Assembly (NCBI RefSeq): GCF_004786035.1
Contig: NZ_CP035088.1
Coordinates: forward strand, 2,454,001 to 2,518,000
DNA: 64,000 nt
Reading direction: 5' to 3'
From: Pseudomonas viciae
GTDB lineage: Bacteria > Pseudomonadota > Gammaproteobacteria > Pseudomonadales > Pseudomonadaceae
Shown here: positions 26,228 to 35,220 of the stretch, one piece after another
How the letters are laid out: the number at the start of each line of letters is the position of its first letter
Position numbering within the stretch: position 1 is the first letter of the stretch
Position numbers and translations under genes: made by a program
The notes under the pieces: generated by a model
Database searches by the model: none
What the model was told of the DNA's origin: nothing
Seen by the model: the letters and a program-made list of their open reading frames with translations, nothing else

Positions 26228-27304
26228 ATGTCTGCACAACCCCTCACACACGTGCTTATAGACACCGACGTCGATTTCGACGACTTCATGGCCATCTCGT
26301 ATTTGCTAAAGCATCATGCGGTCAAGGTCGAAGGCATCACAGTGACGGGGGTGGGCGCTGTTCACTTGAGTCACGGCGTTGAAAACATCAGTAACTTCCT
26401 CACGCTGTTCAATGACCCAGAGATCGAGCGCATCCCCGTTGCCGCTGGTTTTCAGCGCCCCATGGTGTACAGCAATACCTTTCCCTTTGAAACGCGCCAG
26501 GCAGCGGATCAACATTACGACGCTGCGTTTCCACGGAAAAACCTCAATCCCACGCGAACCGATGCGGTCGCTTTCCTAAGGGAAACACTGAAAAATGCCG
26601 ATCACACATTCACCGTATTGATGATAGGCGGGGGCACGACCTGGGGGCATTTGTTCCAGCAAGCTCAAACCGACGCCGCATTACAAGATTTGTTGCGCAG
26701 CAAAGTAGACCGCATCGTTATGATGGGGGGCAATTTGTTGCCGCAATACGTCCAGCCCGGAGCGCCTGGCAATATTATTGACGCCTTGGGCGACACTCCC
26801 TACTACACCAATAAAGTGGCCGAATGGAACATCTTCCTGGATCCGCTCTCTGCCCAATATGTCTTTAATAGCGGGATCCCAGTGCAATTGGTTGCGCTAA
26901 ACGCCTGTAACCAGATCCTCATTACGCAGGATTTCCTGCGACAACTCTCCCGTATTACCAACCCGGTTGCTCAATTCCTCACACAGGTGCTGCAAAGCTC
27001 GACCATAGCGCCCGGTATCGGCAACTATCTGTATTTTTGGGACCCCTTGGCGGCCATCGCGATAACCGATCCTCAGCTTATCCAATTTACCCGCTATAGC
27101 CTGCTGGTAGAGCAAGAGCTGAACGAAGAACAGGATACGAGCGGGAAGTTGATTCCGGATAACGCTGGCGCTCCAGTCGACGTTGCCGTGGGAACCGGCC
27201 CCGGTTTCGTCAAGGCTCTTTATCTGAACACCATCGCAGGGAACTCGACCAAAGCCACGGCTGAAAACATGGCCAACATTACGGAGGTAACGCCAGATGA
27301 ATAG
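26228..27304 (+). CDS. Inosine/uridine-preferring nucleoside hydrolase-like protein
   Basis: 358 residues. The N-terminal DTDVDFDDFMAISYLL is the calcium-binding motif of nucleoside hydrolases (DxDxxxDD), followed by a GGGTTWGHL segment, MGGNLLP and a C-terminal FWDPLAAIAI with the catalytic-site aspartate. The protein is longer than bacterial RihA/B (about 310 aa) and diverges in the middle. No signal peptide. AGGAGG (26215-26220) 7 bases before the ATG fixes the start. Probably cleaves an N-glycosidic bond; substrate open. Followed by a hairpin at 27374-27404. Confidence 0.82.
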   Translation: MSAQPLTHVLIDTDVDFDDFMAISYLLKHHAVKVEGITVTGVGAVHLSHGVENISNFLTLFNDPEIERIPVAAGFQRPMVYSNTFPFETRQAADQHYDAAFPRKNLNPTRTDAVAFLRETLKNADHTFTVLMIGGGTTWGHLFQQAQTDAALQDLLRSKVDRIVMMGGNLLPQYVQPGAPGNIIDALGDTPYYTNKVAEWNIFLDPLSAQYVFNSGIPVQLVALNACNQILITQDFLRQLSRITNPVAQFLTQVLQSSTIAPGIGNYLYFWDPLAAIAITDPQLIQFTRYSLLVEQELNEEQDTSGKLIPDNAGAPVDVAVGTGPGFVKALYLNTIAGNSTKATAENMANITEVTPDE

Positions 27305-27373
27305 AGTGCTCTCTATTGTTGCAACCGGCCGGGTCTCCCAGGGAGATTTTACCTAGCAACGCAGACGTCAAAA

Positions 27374-27404
27374 GGGCCCAGGCGTTCTCATACAGCCTGG
27401 GCCC
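27374..27404 (+). terminator. Hairpin after the nucleoside hydrolase gene
   Basis: GGGCCCAGGC (27374-27383) and GCCTGGGCCC (27395-27404), perfect 10-bp stem, 11-base loop; no T-run. Lies between convergent genes. Confidence 0.65.
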
Positions 27405-27479
27405 ATTGTCGACGAGGAAATCGCCATGCACCCTGGCGTCGACGCTCGACAACCCCTATACGTTGCCTTTAACGAAGTG

Positions 27480-28511
27480 CTATCCGATTAGTTCTTGAGC
27501 TTGTTTTGGTTGTCGCTGATCCAGAACATGAACCATCAGGCAGGCATACAGCGACACGAGGATAAACAGTCCCATGCGCACGGCAAACGCCGTGTAGACG
27601 TCCTTGCCCGCAATACTGTCCTGAACCGACTGGCCCAGCAGGATAATCAGCGTGATCAGGCTGTTGAGCCAGAACCCCGGGCTCAACCGTGTAGGGCTTA
27701 GTGCATATAGCTTGCGCGCGAGTGCGAGACCGAACAGCAGCATCCAAAGGAAGAACATCCATAGGTGTACAAAGAGGCTGAGTGCACACCAGAAAAGCAC
27801 GGCCAGCAGGCCGCCTAACAAGGTAGAGCCAATCAATTCTCGAGCGGCATTGCGCGTCGTCGTTGTGGAGCTCTGCTGACCCAGGCTGACCGCTTTCAAG
27901 ACAATGGGTAGGTAACTGGCCGGATCGATCAGGGCCACCAGAAACGTCGGCAATACAATCAGCGCCGCACGCAACGCAACCCTGTCGACTTCTTCCGCTC
28001 GCAGGGCCGGGGCCGCGGGTGGTGCCGGCGTATTGGCTGGCTCGGGAAACAGCCAGTGACTTAACGCGAGCACGATGACGGCGAGGATCAAGCCTTTGAC
28101 TAATGCACCGATGATCATCATCGCCAAGTCAAAATCGGCGAAGCCAGCTGAGGAGATCATGGTCAGGCCGATCACCAGAAACGTGACGATCAGGTTATTG
28201 CCGCCACGCAAGCCAAATCGAAAAACCAGGAACAGGCTGACGCTGATCAGGAGAATGCCGCTGACCGGGTAGTAGCGCAGGATCGGGATAAGCAATAGGC
28301 CTACACCGGTGGTCAACATCGCTGCCAGTGCAAGTGTCAGTCCGGCCTTGAGTTGCAACGGCCGATTGAGGGTCGCGAGCAGTAGTACCGCAAACACGGG
28401 CGCGATAAAGGGAATCGGCAAGGCCATCGCGAAGCTGGCGGCAAGGCACAGCGCGGTGCCTGTAGCCAGGCGTAACGCCCGCTGAGTCCTTGGCATCCGC
28501 TTAGTAGGCAT
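27480..28511 (-). CDS. DUF2955 inner-membrane protein, third gene of an efflux operon
   Basis: 343 residues with about ten hydrophobic segments, several in pairs, and a FUSC-like overall layout: two membrane halves (20-160 and 185-335) around a Pro/Ala-rich loop (FPEPANTPAPPAAPALRAEE). Such proteins are the membrane partner of HlyD adaptors in aromatic-acid-type efflux pumps (AaeB analogues). Its start overlaps the HlyD gene by 11 bases. Substrate unknown. Confidence 0.82.
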   Translation of the reverse strand: MPTKRMPRTQRALRLATGTALCLAASFAMALPIPFIAPVFAVLLLATLNRPLQLKAGLTLALAAMLTTGVGLLLIPILRYYPVSGILLISVSLFLVFRFGLRGGNNLIVTFLVIGLTMISSAGFADFDLAMMIIGALVKGLILAVIVLALSHWLFPEPANTPAPPAAPALRAEEVDRVALRAALIVLPTFLVALIDPASYLPIVLKAVSLGQQSSTTTTRNAARELIGSTLLGGLLAVLFWCALSLFVHLWMFFLWMLLFGLALARKLYALSPTRLSPGFWLNSLITLIILLGQSVQDSIAGKDVYTAFAVRMGLFILVSLYACLMVHVLDQRQPKQAQELIG

Positions 28512-29640
28512 AAGACAGCCAACTCATCAGCCTCAGAAATAAGCGGCCCAGTGGATTCAGCGGGTTGCCTTGAGAGGGGAAAGCCATGACCTCGGCTTGG
28601 CCACCGGCACGCATCGTGCGACTGTCACGCAGCCTGGCCATGGAGTCCTCGGAAAATTCGATGATCACCGGAAAACGCTGTGCTGGACGAAGCCAGTCCC
28701 GGCTGTTCTGCACTGTTGGCAAGGTCCCGGGGGGTGGCGTTTGACCCACGCTGACGCCGTAGCCGACACTGCGTACGCGCCCGTCGAACACTTCGCCTGG
28801 CACTGCATCCAGGACGATCGCAACCGGTGTGTCGGGCTTGACCAGGCCGAGGTTGTTTTCGGTCATGTCTGCGCTGATCCACACATCGTGGATGGCGATC
28901 AGGGTCATGACAGGGCTGCCGACGGCTGCGAACTGCCCAGCGTCGGTGCGTAGATCGGTGATCAAACCTGCCGAGCGTGCGCGAACCTGTGTATTAGCCT
29001 GATCGAGTTCAGCTTTCGACAACGCGGTGGCAGCGCTGAGCAGCAAGGCGTTGTTTTGCGCACTGCCACCTTCCTGCTCGCGCGCGCGCTGGACTTCGGC
29101 ACGGGCGGCGGCGACCTGGCTGACCGCTTGTTTGTAGTTGGCGCGAGATACTTCGAGCAGGCGTACGGAAATGGTGCCGGGGTCTTCGCGGTACAAGCCC
29201 TCGAGGCGCTGGTTATCCTGCTGCGCCTTGAGTTCATTCGCCTGGGCCGCTTGCAAATTGGCTTGTGCCGCGGCGATGCCGGCGGTGCTGGCACCGATCT
29301 GTCGACGGGTGGACTCAAGATCTGCACGCGCACGGTCGACGGTAATCTGATAGGGCTGAGGATCCACTTCGAACAGCACGTCTCCCGCCTTGACTTCTTG
29401 ATTGTTACGCACGTTGACGCGGATGACTCGACCAGCCACTTCCGCAGCTACCGGAATCACAAACGCTCCTACTCGAGCCTGTTGCGTATAAGGCGTAATG
29501 CGGTCAGCCAACAAGTACCAGACCAGACTCAGTGTGATTAAAATCAGTACCCACTTGATGCCTTTTGACGCTGGATCAGCGGGCGGTTCTGGCGCCTTGG
29601 GAGAAGAGGCATCAGGGGAGGGCTGCGCGGCTTCACTCAT
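28501..29640 (-). CDS. HlyD-family periplasmic adaptor
   Basis: 379 residues from the ATG at 29640 (AAGGA upstream). One transmembrane helix (IKWVLILITLSLVWYLL, residues about 27-43), a lipoyl/barrel-sandwich domain begun by VIPVAAEVAGRVIRVNVRNNQEVKAGDVLFEVDPQPY, a long alpha-helical hairpin (100-215) and a beta-barrel end. It bridges inner- and outer-membrane parts of the pump. Overlaps both neighbours, so the three genes form one operon. Confidence 0.88.
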   Translation of the reverse strand: MSEAAQPSPDASSPKAPEPPADPASKGIKWVLILITLSLVWYLLADRITPYTQQARVGAFVIPVAAEVAGRVIRVNVRNNQEVKAGDVLFEVDPQPYQITVDRARADLESTRRQIGASTAGIAAAQANLQAAQANELKAQQDNQRLEGLYREDPGTISVRLLEVSRANYKQAVSQVAAARAEVQRAREQEGGSAQNNALLLSAATALSKAELDQANTQVRARSAGLITDLRTDAGQFAAVGSPVMTLIAIHDVWISADMTENNLGLVKPDTPVAIVLDAVPGEVFDGRVRSVGYGVSVGQTPPPGTLPTVQNSRDWLRPAQRFPVIIEFSEDSMARLRDSRTMRAGGQAEVMAFPSQGNPLNPLGRLFLRLMSWLSYAY

Positions 29641-31159
29641 GATTGTTTTCCTTTTTGGGTCCCGCTGCCGAGGGCTCATCCAGCCATTTGCCCCAGTCTG
29701 TGCGCGCTTCCATTTGCTGGCGGGTGGCCGGGTCAACTTTCGGTAGGGCGCTGTGCCAACCACCGCCCAGCGCTTTGTATAGGGCAATCAAATTGCTGAC
29801 AGCATCGCTTCGGCTGACCAGGTAATTGTCCTGTTGCTCCAGCAGTGCGCGTTGCGAGTCAAGCACCCGCTGGAAGTCCGAATACCCTTCACGATACTGG
29901 GCGCTGGCCAGCACCAATGAACGCCTGGCGGCGACTTCGGCCTCACGCAGGATTGCTTCGCGCTCCAGGGACTTGATCAGTCCATTGGCTGCGTCATCTG
30001 CCTCGCGTGCAGCTTGGCGCACCCTTTCGCGGTAAGCTTCGATCAGTTGCTGCAACCGCGCATCCTGCACGCGTACGTTGTTACTGATCTGGCCATGGTC
30101 GAACAGATTCCAGCGCAGACTCGGGCCACCGATCAGGTCCAGACTCCTGGGCGTGCCATTGAGCGTGTCAGTCGTCCAAGCGATGCTGCCCAGCAAGGTC
30201 AGCGATGGATAGAAATCGGCTTCGGCCACGCCGATCAGGGCCGATTGGGCCGCGACATTGAGTTCAGCGGCGCGCACGTCGGGCCTACGCAGCAGCAGAT
30301 TAGCCGGTACATCCTGCAGCACCGTCCGGTCCACCAGCGGGATCAATCCTTCATTTTCCACCAGCTGCGGTAGTGTGCCGGGCGGTCGTCCAATCAATAC
30401 CGCCAACGAATTACGGGTACGCAGAACCTGATCTTCGAAGTTGGGGATGGTACTGAGGGTGCCCAGGTATTGGGTTTTGGCTTGTTGCAGGTCGAGTTCT
30501 GCACTCTGGCCGCTCTTGAACAGCTTTTCGGTGATCTCGAAGTTACGCTTTTGCTGTTTGGCGTTTTCCTTGGCAACGCGCAAACGTGCTTCGGTGGTAC
30601 GCAGCGAAAAGTAAGTACTCGCCAGTTGGGCGCGTAGCAGAACCAGCCCGTCTTCGTAATTGGCCTGGGCGGCGAAGTAACTGGCATCGGATGATTCAAT
30701 GGCGCGACTGAAGCGTCCCCAGAAGTCCAGTTCCCAGCCGATGTCGAACCCCGCACCGTATTGCCAGAAATGGCTGTTCTGCGGATTACTCCCGCCGGAT
30801 TGCTTACGGTTGAAGTACAGACTGTCGGCGCTGGCTTGCTGCAGTTGTGGGTAACGCCCGCTTTGGGCGATCCCCAACTGGGCCCGAGCCTCAATCACCC
30901 GCAGACCGGCAACTTTAAGGTCTGAATTGTTGGCATCCGCCTCGGCAATCAGACGGTTGAGGACCGGATCGTCGAAAACTTGCCACCATTGACGAAAGTC
31001 CGGGGTCCGGCTGCGTTGACTGACGTGCTCAAGGGCAGGGGTGGTCCAGTGTCCTGGCCACGCTTCCCTGGGTGACTGAAAGTCTGGCCCCAGGCGCACG
31101 CAGCCACTTAAGCCGAGCACTCCAAACACCAGCAGTTGGCCCGATCGCGTCAGAGGCAT
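29633..31159 (-). CDS. Outer-membrane efflux lipoprotein (NodT/OprM type)
   Basis: 508 residues. Lipoprotein signal with lipobox LSGC (C20), then two outer-membrane-efflux repeats (about 60-270 and 280-480) containing the RPDVRAAE motif typical of the TolC/OprM family. Forms the trimeric outer-membrane channel for the downstream HlyD/DUF2955 pump. First gene of the operon; it is divergent from the small membrane protein at 31277. Confidence 0.9.
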   Translation of the reverse strand: MPLTRSGQLLVFGVLGLSGCVRLGPDFQSPREAWPGHWTTPALEHVSQRSRTPDFRQWWQVFDDPVLNRLIAEADANNSDLKVAGLRVIEARAQLGIAQSGRYPQLQQASADSLYFNRKQSGGSNPQNSHFWQYGAGFDIGWELDFWGRFSRAIESSDASYFAAQANYEDGLVLLRAQLASTYFSLRTTEARLRVAKENAKQQKRNFEITEKLFKSGQSAELDLQQAKTQYLGTLSTIPNFEDQVLRTRNSLAVLIGRPPGTLPQLVENEGLIPLVDRTVLQDVPANLLLRRPDVRAAELNVAAQSALIGVAEADFYPSLTLLGSIAWTTDTLNGTPRSLDLIGGPSLRWNLFDHGQISNNVRVQDARLQQLIEAYRERVRQAAREADDAANGLIKSLEREAILREAEVAARRSLVLASAQYREGYSDFQRVLDSQRALLEQQDNYLVSRSDAVSNLIALYKALGGGWHSALPKVDPATRQQMEARTDWGKWLDEPSAAGPKKENNHE

Positions 31160-31276
31160 GCGTTTTTCCCGGTCAAGGAAGATTACAGGAGCATAGACGC
31201 CCTGATCGTCCGCAGACTGCTACGCTTTTCAAGCATCTTCACATCTGAAACGACCAAGCCAAAAGGTACGACAGCC

Positions 31277-31783
31277 ATGAACTCCCCCCATACCGCTAAA
31301 TGGCGCTTCAAACTGGGTATAGCCATTATTTGTCTTATGCTCGGCTCTTGGCTCATGGTGCCGGTCGCGGCTGCGCTTGAAGTGCCTGGTTCGAAGATCG
31401 CGGCGCTGAGTGGGGTCCTATTTATCAGCAACAAAATCCTGCTGATTCTCGTCATCGCTGTAATGGGTAAGGCAGGCTTCCAGCAGTTGAAGCGCAGCGT
31501 GTTCGGTTACGTGTCCGGGCTTGTGCCTTCTATGGACAATGAAGTTGGTCCGGTTCGTCATCGAATCGGCATCGTAATGTTCTGCTTGCCGTTGATCTCA
31601 GCATTCCTCGAACCTTACGTCGATACTTTCTGGCCAGGTCTCAGACCGAACCTCTGGCAGGCTCAGGTGTTGGGTGACGCCATGCTGATTGGCAGCTTTT
31701 TTGTACTCGGGGGGAATTTTTGGGAGAAGGTACACGCGTTATTTGTTCGAACTGCACGTGTCTCAGATTCAAGTACGGTTTGA
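31277..31783 (+). CDS. Small membrane protein, transporter-suffix-like
   Basis: 168 residues from the ATG at 31277 (AAAAGG upstream; a longer frame from 31136 overlaps the efflux gene). Four hydrophobic segments: WRFKLGIAIICLMLGSWLM, LSGVLFISNKILLILVIAVMGKAG, IGIVMFCLPLISAFL and LGDAMLIGSFFVLGGNFW. From memory this matches a family annotated as transporter suffix domain proteins. Divergent from the efflux operon and possibly linked to it. Confidence 0.65.
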   Translation: MNSPHTAKWRFKLGIAIICLMLGSWLMVPVAAALEVPGSKIAALSGVLFISNKILLILVIAVMGKAGFQQLKRSVFGYVSGLVPSMDNEVGPVRHRIGIVMFCLPLISAFLEPYVDTFWPGLRPNLWQAQVLGDAMLIGSFFVLGGNFWEKVHALFVRTARVSDSSTV

Positions 31784-31871
31784 GTCTACGATAGAACGAC
31801 TGTTTGCGTGCCGGAGAAAGAAGGTTGATTGGTACCGCGTCCCACCCAATGCCTTTTCGAGATATCACTGA

Positions 31872-32095
31872 CTGCTGTACGGGCTGGATCCGGACGCAGA
31901 GTATGAATCCAACCCCTTTGAACTGGAGCAACTGCGAACTCAGCCCGGCTTCCCCGCAATGGGATTATTGCCGATCGGTCGCGACGGCGGCGCGAGCCTA
32001 TTGCTGCTGGACCTGCGGGAAGGCCGTCAGGACGTGGGCGCGATGGTTGCGGGCTTACCTGCATGGGGCGGCCACCGCCATCTGACGCCTCCAAC
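31872..32095 (+). pseudogene. C-terminal fragment of a SMI1/KNR4 (SUKH) family protein
   Basis: The frame starting LLYGLDPDAEYESNPFELEQLR and continuing GLLPIGRDGGASLLLLDL and VAGLPAW is the C-terminal half of a SUKH protein (immunity-type). A TGA at 31869-31871 closes the frame directly upstream, and no N-terminal half is seen. At its end it runs into the convergent LysR gene. A decayed immunity gene. Confidence 0.65.
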
Positions 32096-32982
32096 TATTG
32101 CGCAACCGCAAAACCATACGTCTGCTCCTGCAGACTCGTTTTGATCAACTCGGCCAGTTGTTTAACGGCGGGCGTCGGGTCTTCTTCACTGCTGTGAAGC
32201 ACATAGCCGAGGCTTGGTACGGGCGGTAAGCCGGAAATGACGGTGAGATGACTCGGCAGCCCAATGCGAGTTCGCAGAGTCAGGCCCAAGCCAGCGGCAA
32301 CGGCCGCCCAGATGCCAGCGACGCTGGGGCTGGTCAGGGCGATTCGCCAGGGAACTTGCGCGGCATCCAGCGCCTGTGTGGCAGTGCTACGCAACACGCA
32401 AGGCGCGTCGAACATGATCAATGGCAGCGGTGAGTCAGCAAGAGGGGTAAGTGCCAGCGTGTCACGAGCCCCGATCCAGTGCATCTGTGTTTCGCCCAGT
32501 CGCGTGGCATAGGGCGACGTCTGCCCAGTGTCCCACGTCAGGGCCAAGTCCAGGCCAGCGCTTTCGACCAGCGCAAGCAATTCGGCGTTACGCGCGATCC
32601 GGACTTCGAGAGTCACCATCGGGTAAGCCTGGACGAAGCGTCGGAGAATCTGGCTCAGTAAATGTTCCCCAAAGTCTTCCTGCAGCCCGAGGCGAATTGT
32701 CCCGGCGGTTTGGCTTTCATGCAGGGTCTGGAAAATGCCGTCGTTCAATTCCAGCAATCGACGGGCATGACTGAGCAGTGATTCACCTACGGGCGTCAAG
32801 ACTAACCCTCGACCAGATTTGGTCAGTACCGGCGTGCCGATCTGTTCCTCAAGTTTCTTCAATTGAGCGCTCACGGCGGAAGTCGATCGACCGAGACGAT
32901 CCGCCGCTTTGGCAAAGCTGTTGAACTCCACGCCCGTGACGAAAGTACGCAATACATCAAGATCGAAGGTCGGGCGGCGCAT
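32095..32982 (-). CDS. LysR-family regulator
   Basis: 295 residues from the ATG at 32982. Helix-turn-helix (FAKAADRLGRSTSAVSAQLK) and effector domain (IRLGLQEDFGEHLLSQILRRF). Divergent from a tautomerase gene 107 bases away, which it probably controls. The C-terminus (EEDPTPAVKQLAELI) is complete. Confidence 0.85.
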   Translation of the reverse strand: MRRPTFDLDVLRTFVTGVEFNSFAKAADRLGRSTSAVSAQLKKLEEQIGTPVLTKSGRGLVLTPVGESLLSHARRLLELNDGIFQTLHESQTAGTIRLGLQEDFGEHLLSQILRRFVQAYPMVTLEVRIARNAELLALVESAGLDLALTWDTGQTSPYATRLGETQMHWIGARDTLALTPLADSPLPLIMFDAPCVLRSTATQALDAAQVPWRIALTSPSVAGIWAAVAAGLGLTLRTRIGLPSHLTVISGLPPVPSLGYVLHSSEEDPTPAVKQLAELIKTSLQEQTYGFAVAQ

Positions 32983-33089
32983 TGGATGGTCCACTAATTT
33001 GGGATGATCACCTCTATTAAATCTGATATTCGGAACTGTCGCGACTTGATAGTTTTCCCCTTGTCGATTTAGCCATGGGAGTCACTGGT

Positions 33090-33464
33090 ATGCCGTTTTC
33101 ACGTATTTCACTGCACCGGGGGAAATCGGCCGAGTATTTACGGGCGTTGTCCCAGGGGTTGCACGACGCCCTGGTTGATAGCTTCGAGGTGCCGAAGGCC
33201 GATCGCTTCCAGGTCATTCACCAGCATGAAGTGGGCGAGCTGATATTTGATCCCGACTACCTGGGTGGACCGCGGAGCCATGACTTTGTGCTGATTACAA
33301 TTACCGCTGGCCGTCCTCGAAGCGTCGAGACGAAACAGCGTTTCTACCGTGATCTGGTCGAAAAACTGAGGCGTGCGCCAGGTCTCAACGAGGAGGATGT
33401 AATGGTGGTGATCAGCACTACGGCCAGCGATGAATGGTCGTTTGGCGGCGGCCGGGGCAACTAA
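33090..33464 (+). CDS. Tautomerase-family protein (MIF/4-OT fold)
   Basis: 124 residues. Starting at the ATG at 33090 places proline directly after the initiator methionine (MPFSRISL), the catalytic Pro1 that this family requires; GGGAG lies 8 bases upstream. An upstream ATG at 33075 would bury it. Length fits the 130-residue single-chain tautomerases of the MSAD or cis-CaaD-like branch. Substrate unknown. Follows a divergent LysR gene. Confidence 0.82.
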   Translation: MPFSRISLHRGKSAEYLRALSQGLHDALVDSFEVPKADRFQVIHQHEVGELIFDPDYLGGPRSHDFVLITITAGRPRSVETKQRFYRDLVEKLRRAPGLNEEDVMVVISTTASDEWSFGGGRGN

Positions 33465-33601
33465 TCTTCGGGTCTGTGCCGCGTGTGAAGAATCGCGCTG
33501 CAGGCCCACTCGGCCACCACTTTTCCATTTACACCGCCTCGGCCGGAAGCTGAGCCGGCCGATCGGCAGACACGGTGCACACGACGGTGTCCGCCTGAGC
33601 G

Positions 33602-35116
33602 CTAGGCCTTCGCGCCATGCATAATTATCCGGCCATCGTATCCACAGCTGATCCAGCCACCGGTCCTGGTGGGAAGAACATCGGTTGCAAAATTTTCGTG
33701 CGCCCCGATGACAGCCCCTTGCCGTGACGGCAGGTCCCACCGGCTTACGAACCCATCCTCGCCGCATGTCAGCAGCACGTGTCGGGCCTCGAATCGCACG
33801 CGCCGGACCGGCCCGTCGTGGGCCGCAAGGCAGTCCAGGTGCTCCAGCATCGGGTCGGTCGCTAACAGGTGCACCCTGCCGTCAAGGTCGCCAGCGGCCA
33901 AGATGACGCTGCCATCGGCGTCAATCCAGCTCGCGAGCGTCCTCAGGGGGCGGCCCAGATCGATCACTTGCGCACAGTCCCGCACCGCGGGCCGCCACAG
34001 CCTGACCGTTCCATCCTCCGATGCGGTGGCGAAACCGCCGTGGCTCAAAGGTGCGATCGCCCAGATCCAGCAGGCATGGGCCTGGCGCCTGTCCGCGGCG
34101 CCCGTCGCCAGGTTCCAGACCGTCACGCGACCGTCGGCGGCCCCGGTCACGAGTCGGCCACAGTCGAGCCGTACACAGGACAGCACGGCCGAATCCGACG
34201 TGCCGACCAGCGTTGATTTCCCGGTCGCCAAGGACCAGCGCCGGATCGTGCGGTCCCGCGAATGCGACACAAGCTCACCAGGCGCAGATTCCACCAGGCC
34301 CAGGACGGACTGGGTGTGTCCATCGAGCTGGCCAAAACACTTGCCCTCGTGGTCCCAAAGCCGGATGGTTGCGTCGCGCCCAGCGCTTGCAAAGCCCATG
34401 TCGCCAAGGCTGGCAAGCGCCCATATGTATCCGTTGTGGTCCGGTTGGAAGGGGGCGTCGACCTGCGGGGGATGCTGCGGCTCGTACATCAGATCACTGC
34501 GCATGACGTATTTTTGGCCAGAGTCCACCAGGGCGCCGGCGTGCCAGAGCGAGTGGTCGAACACGATCAGGCTGCCCTCGCGGGGACGCAGACGGAGCGT
34601 GGCATCCCGGTTCGACATGGCTGCGGACCTCCCCTCAAAAAACACCGTCTCCCCGCCGCTAAATGCATCGTCGTTCAGATAGACCATGAAGGTCAGGCGC
34701 GACTGTGTGCGCTGGTGATGGTGTACACCGTCCTGATGGGCGCGGAACTGAGTGCCGGGCCGGTAGCGGCAAAAGCGCAACCGCTCATTGACGCCAACCA
34801 TGCGCCAGTCGTCTTCCTTCACCACCGCGCCGAGCTCCGGCATCTGTGAGACGAAGTGCATCAGGCGTTCGAAAAGCCGCCTGGCCAGGGTTGGATCGTC
34901 CACCACGATCCGGTCATTGTCGCGGTAGGAGGGTGGGTAGTCAGGCCCTGCGCTGGCGAATCCACGCTTCTCCGCAGCCTCCACCAAGGCCGCGCACTCG
35001 CTTGCCGAGAGAAACCCGTGGACGAGGACGCACCGCACCGCGTCACCAAGCGGTAGCTCGACCGTGGCCGATGGAGCAATCGCTCCCGCCAGCAGTGTTT
35101 CAGCGAAGGAATTCAT
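33602..35116 (-). CDS. 2OG-Fe(II) dioxygenase fused to a seven-repeat WD40 propeller
   Basis: 504 residues. The N-terminal 210 residues form a prolyl-4-hydroxylase-like dioxygenase: iron ligands H127 and D129 (HQDG) and H192 (SLWHAG), 2-oxoglutarate-binding R206 (YVMRSD), and VYLNDDAFSGGETVFF, the usual strand before the core. Residues about 225-504 contain seven WD-type repeats whose ends read IRLWDHEG, IRRWSLATG, VTVWNLATG, VRLWRPAV, VHLLATDP, VSRWDLPS and IIMHGAKA, enough for one closed propeller. No signal peptide. GGAGG lies 6 bases before the ATG at 35116. Divergent from a TetR gene across shared operators. I know of no characterised bacterial protein with this fusion; a propeller-recruited protein hydroxylase is inferred. 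Confidence 0.85.
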   Translation of the reverse strand: MNSFAETLLAGAIAPSATVELPLGDAVRCVLVHGFLSASECAALVEAAEKRGFASAGPDYPPSYRDNDRIVVDDPTLARRLFERLMHFVSQMPELGAVVKEDDWRMVGVNERLRFCRYRPGTQFRAHQDGVHHHQRTQSRLTFMVYLNDDAFSGGETVFFEGRSAAMSNRDATLRLRPREGSLIVFDHSLWHAGALVDSGQKYVMRSDLMYEPQHPPQVDAPFQPDHNGYIWALASLGDMGFASAGRDATIRLWDHEGKCFGQLDGHTQSVLGLVESAPGELVSHSRDRTIRRWSLATGKSTLVGTSDSAVLSCVRLDCGRLVTGAADGRVTVWNLATGAADRRQAHACWIWAIAPLSHGGFATASEDGTVRLWRPAVRDCAQVIDLGRPLRTLASWIDADGSVILAAGDLDGRVHLLATDPMLEHLDCLAAHDGPVRRVRFEARHVLLTCGEDGFVSRWDLPSRQGAVIGAHENFATDVLPTRTGGWISCGYDGRIIMHGAKA

Positions 35117-35124
35117 CGCGGCCT

Positions 35125-35213
35125 CCAAAGTTGGCTAAATGACCAATATTGGCAAAGCTAGGGTGTAGCGAGACCTCTGTCAATGCTAAGCTGGTTGTGT
35201 AACCAACATTGGG
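35125..35213. promoter_or_regulatory. Repeated operators between the dioxygenase-WD40 and TetR genes
   Basis: Two 23-base direct copies, 35131-35153 and 35191-35213, share YTGGYT-N4-RACCAAYATTGGS, 60 bases apart (nearly six helical turns). Each holds CCAANATTGG (35143-35152, 35203-35212); a third CCAAAGTTGG box is at 35125-35134. They flank both divergent promoters; the right copy overlaps the TetR gene's ribosome-binding site, the left one reaches the dioxygenase leader. Confidence 0.7.
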
Positions 35214-35220
35214 GAGTGAC

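Noticed and set aside
31136..31276. N-terminal extension of the small membrane protein
   Set aside because: The extra 47 residues overlap the divergent efflux lipoprotein gene and are polar without pattern; the ATG at 31277 starts directly before the conserved part.
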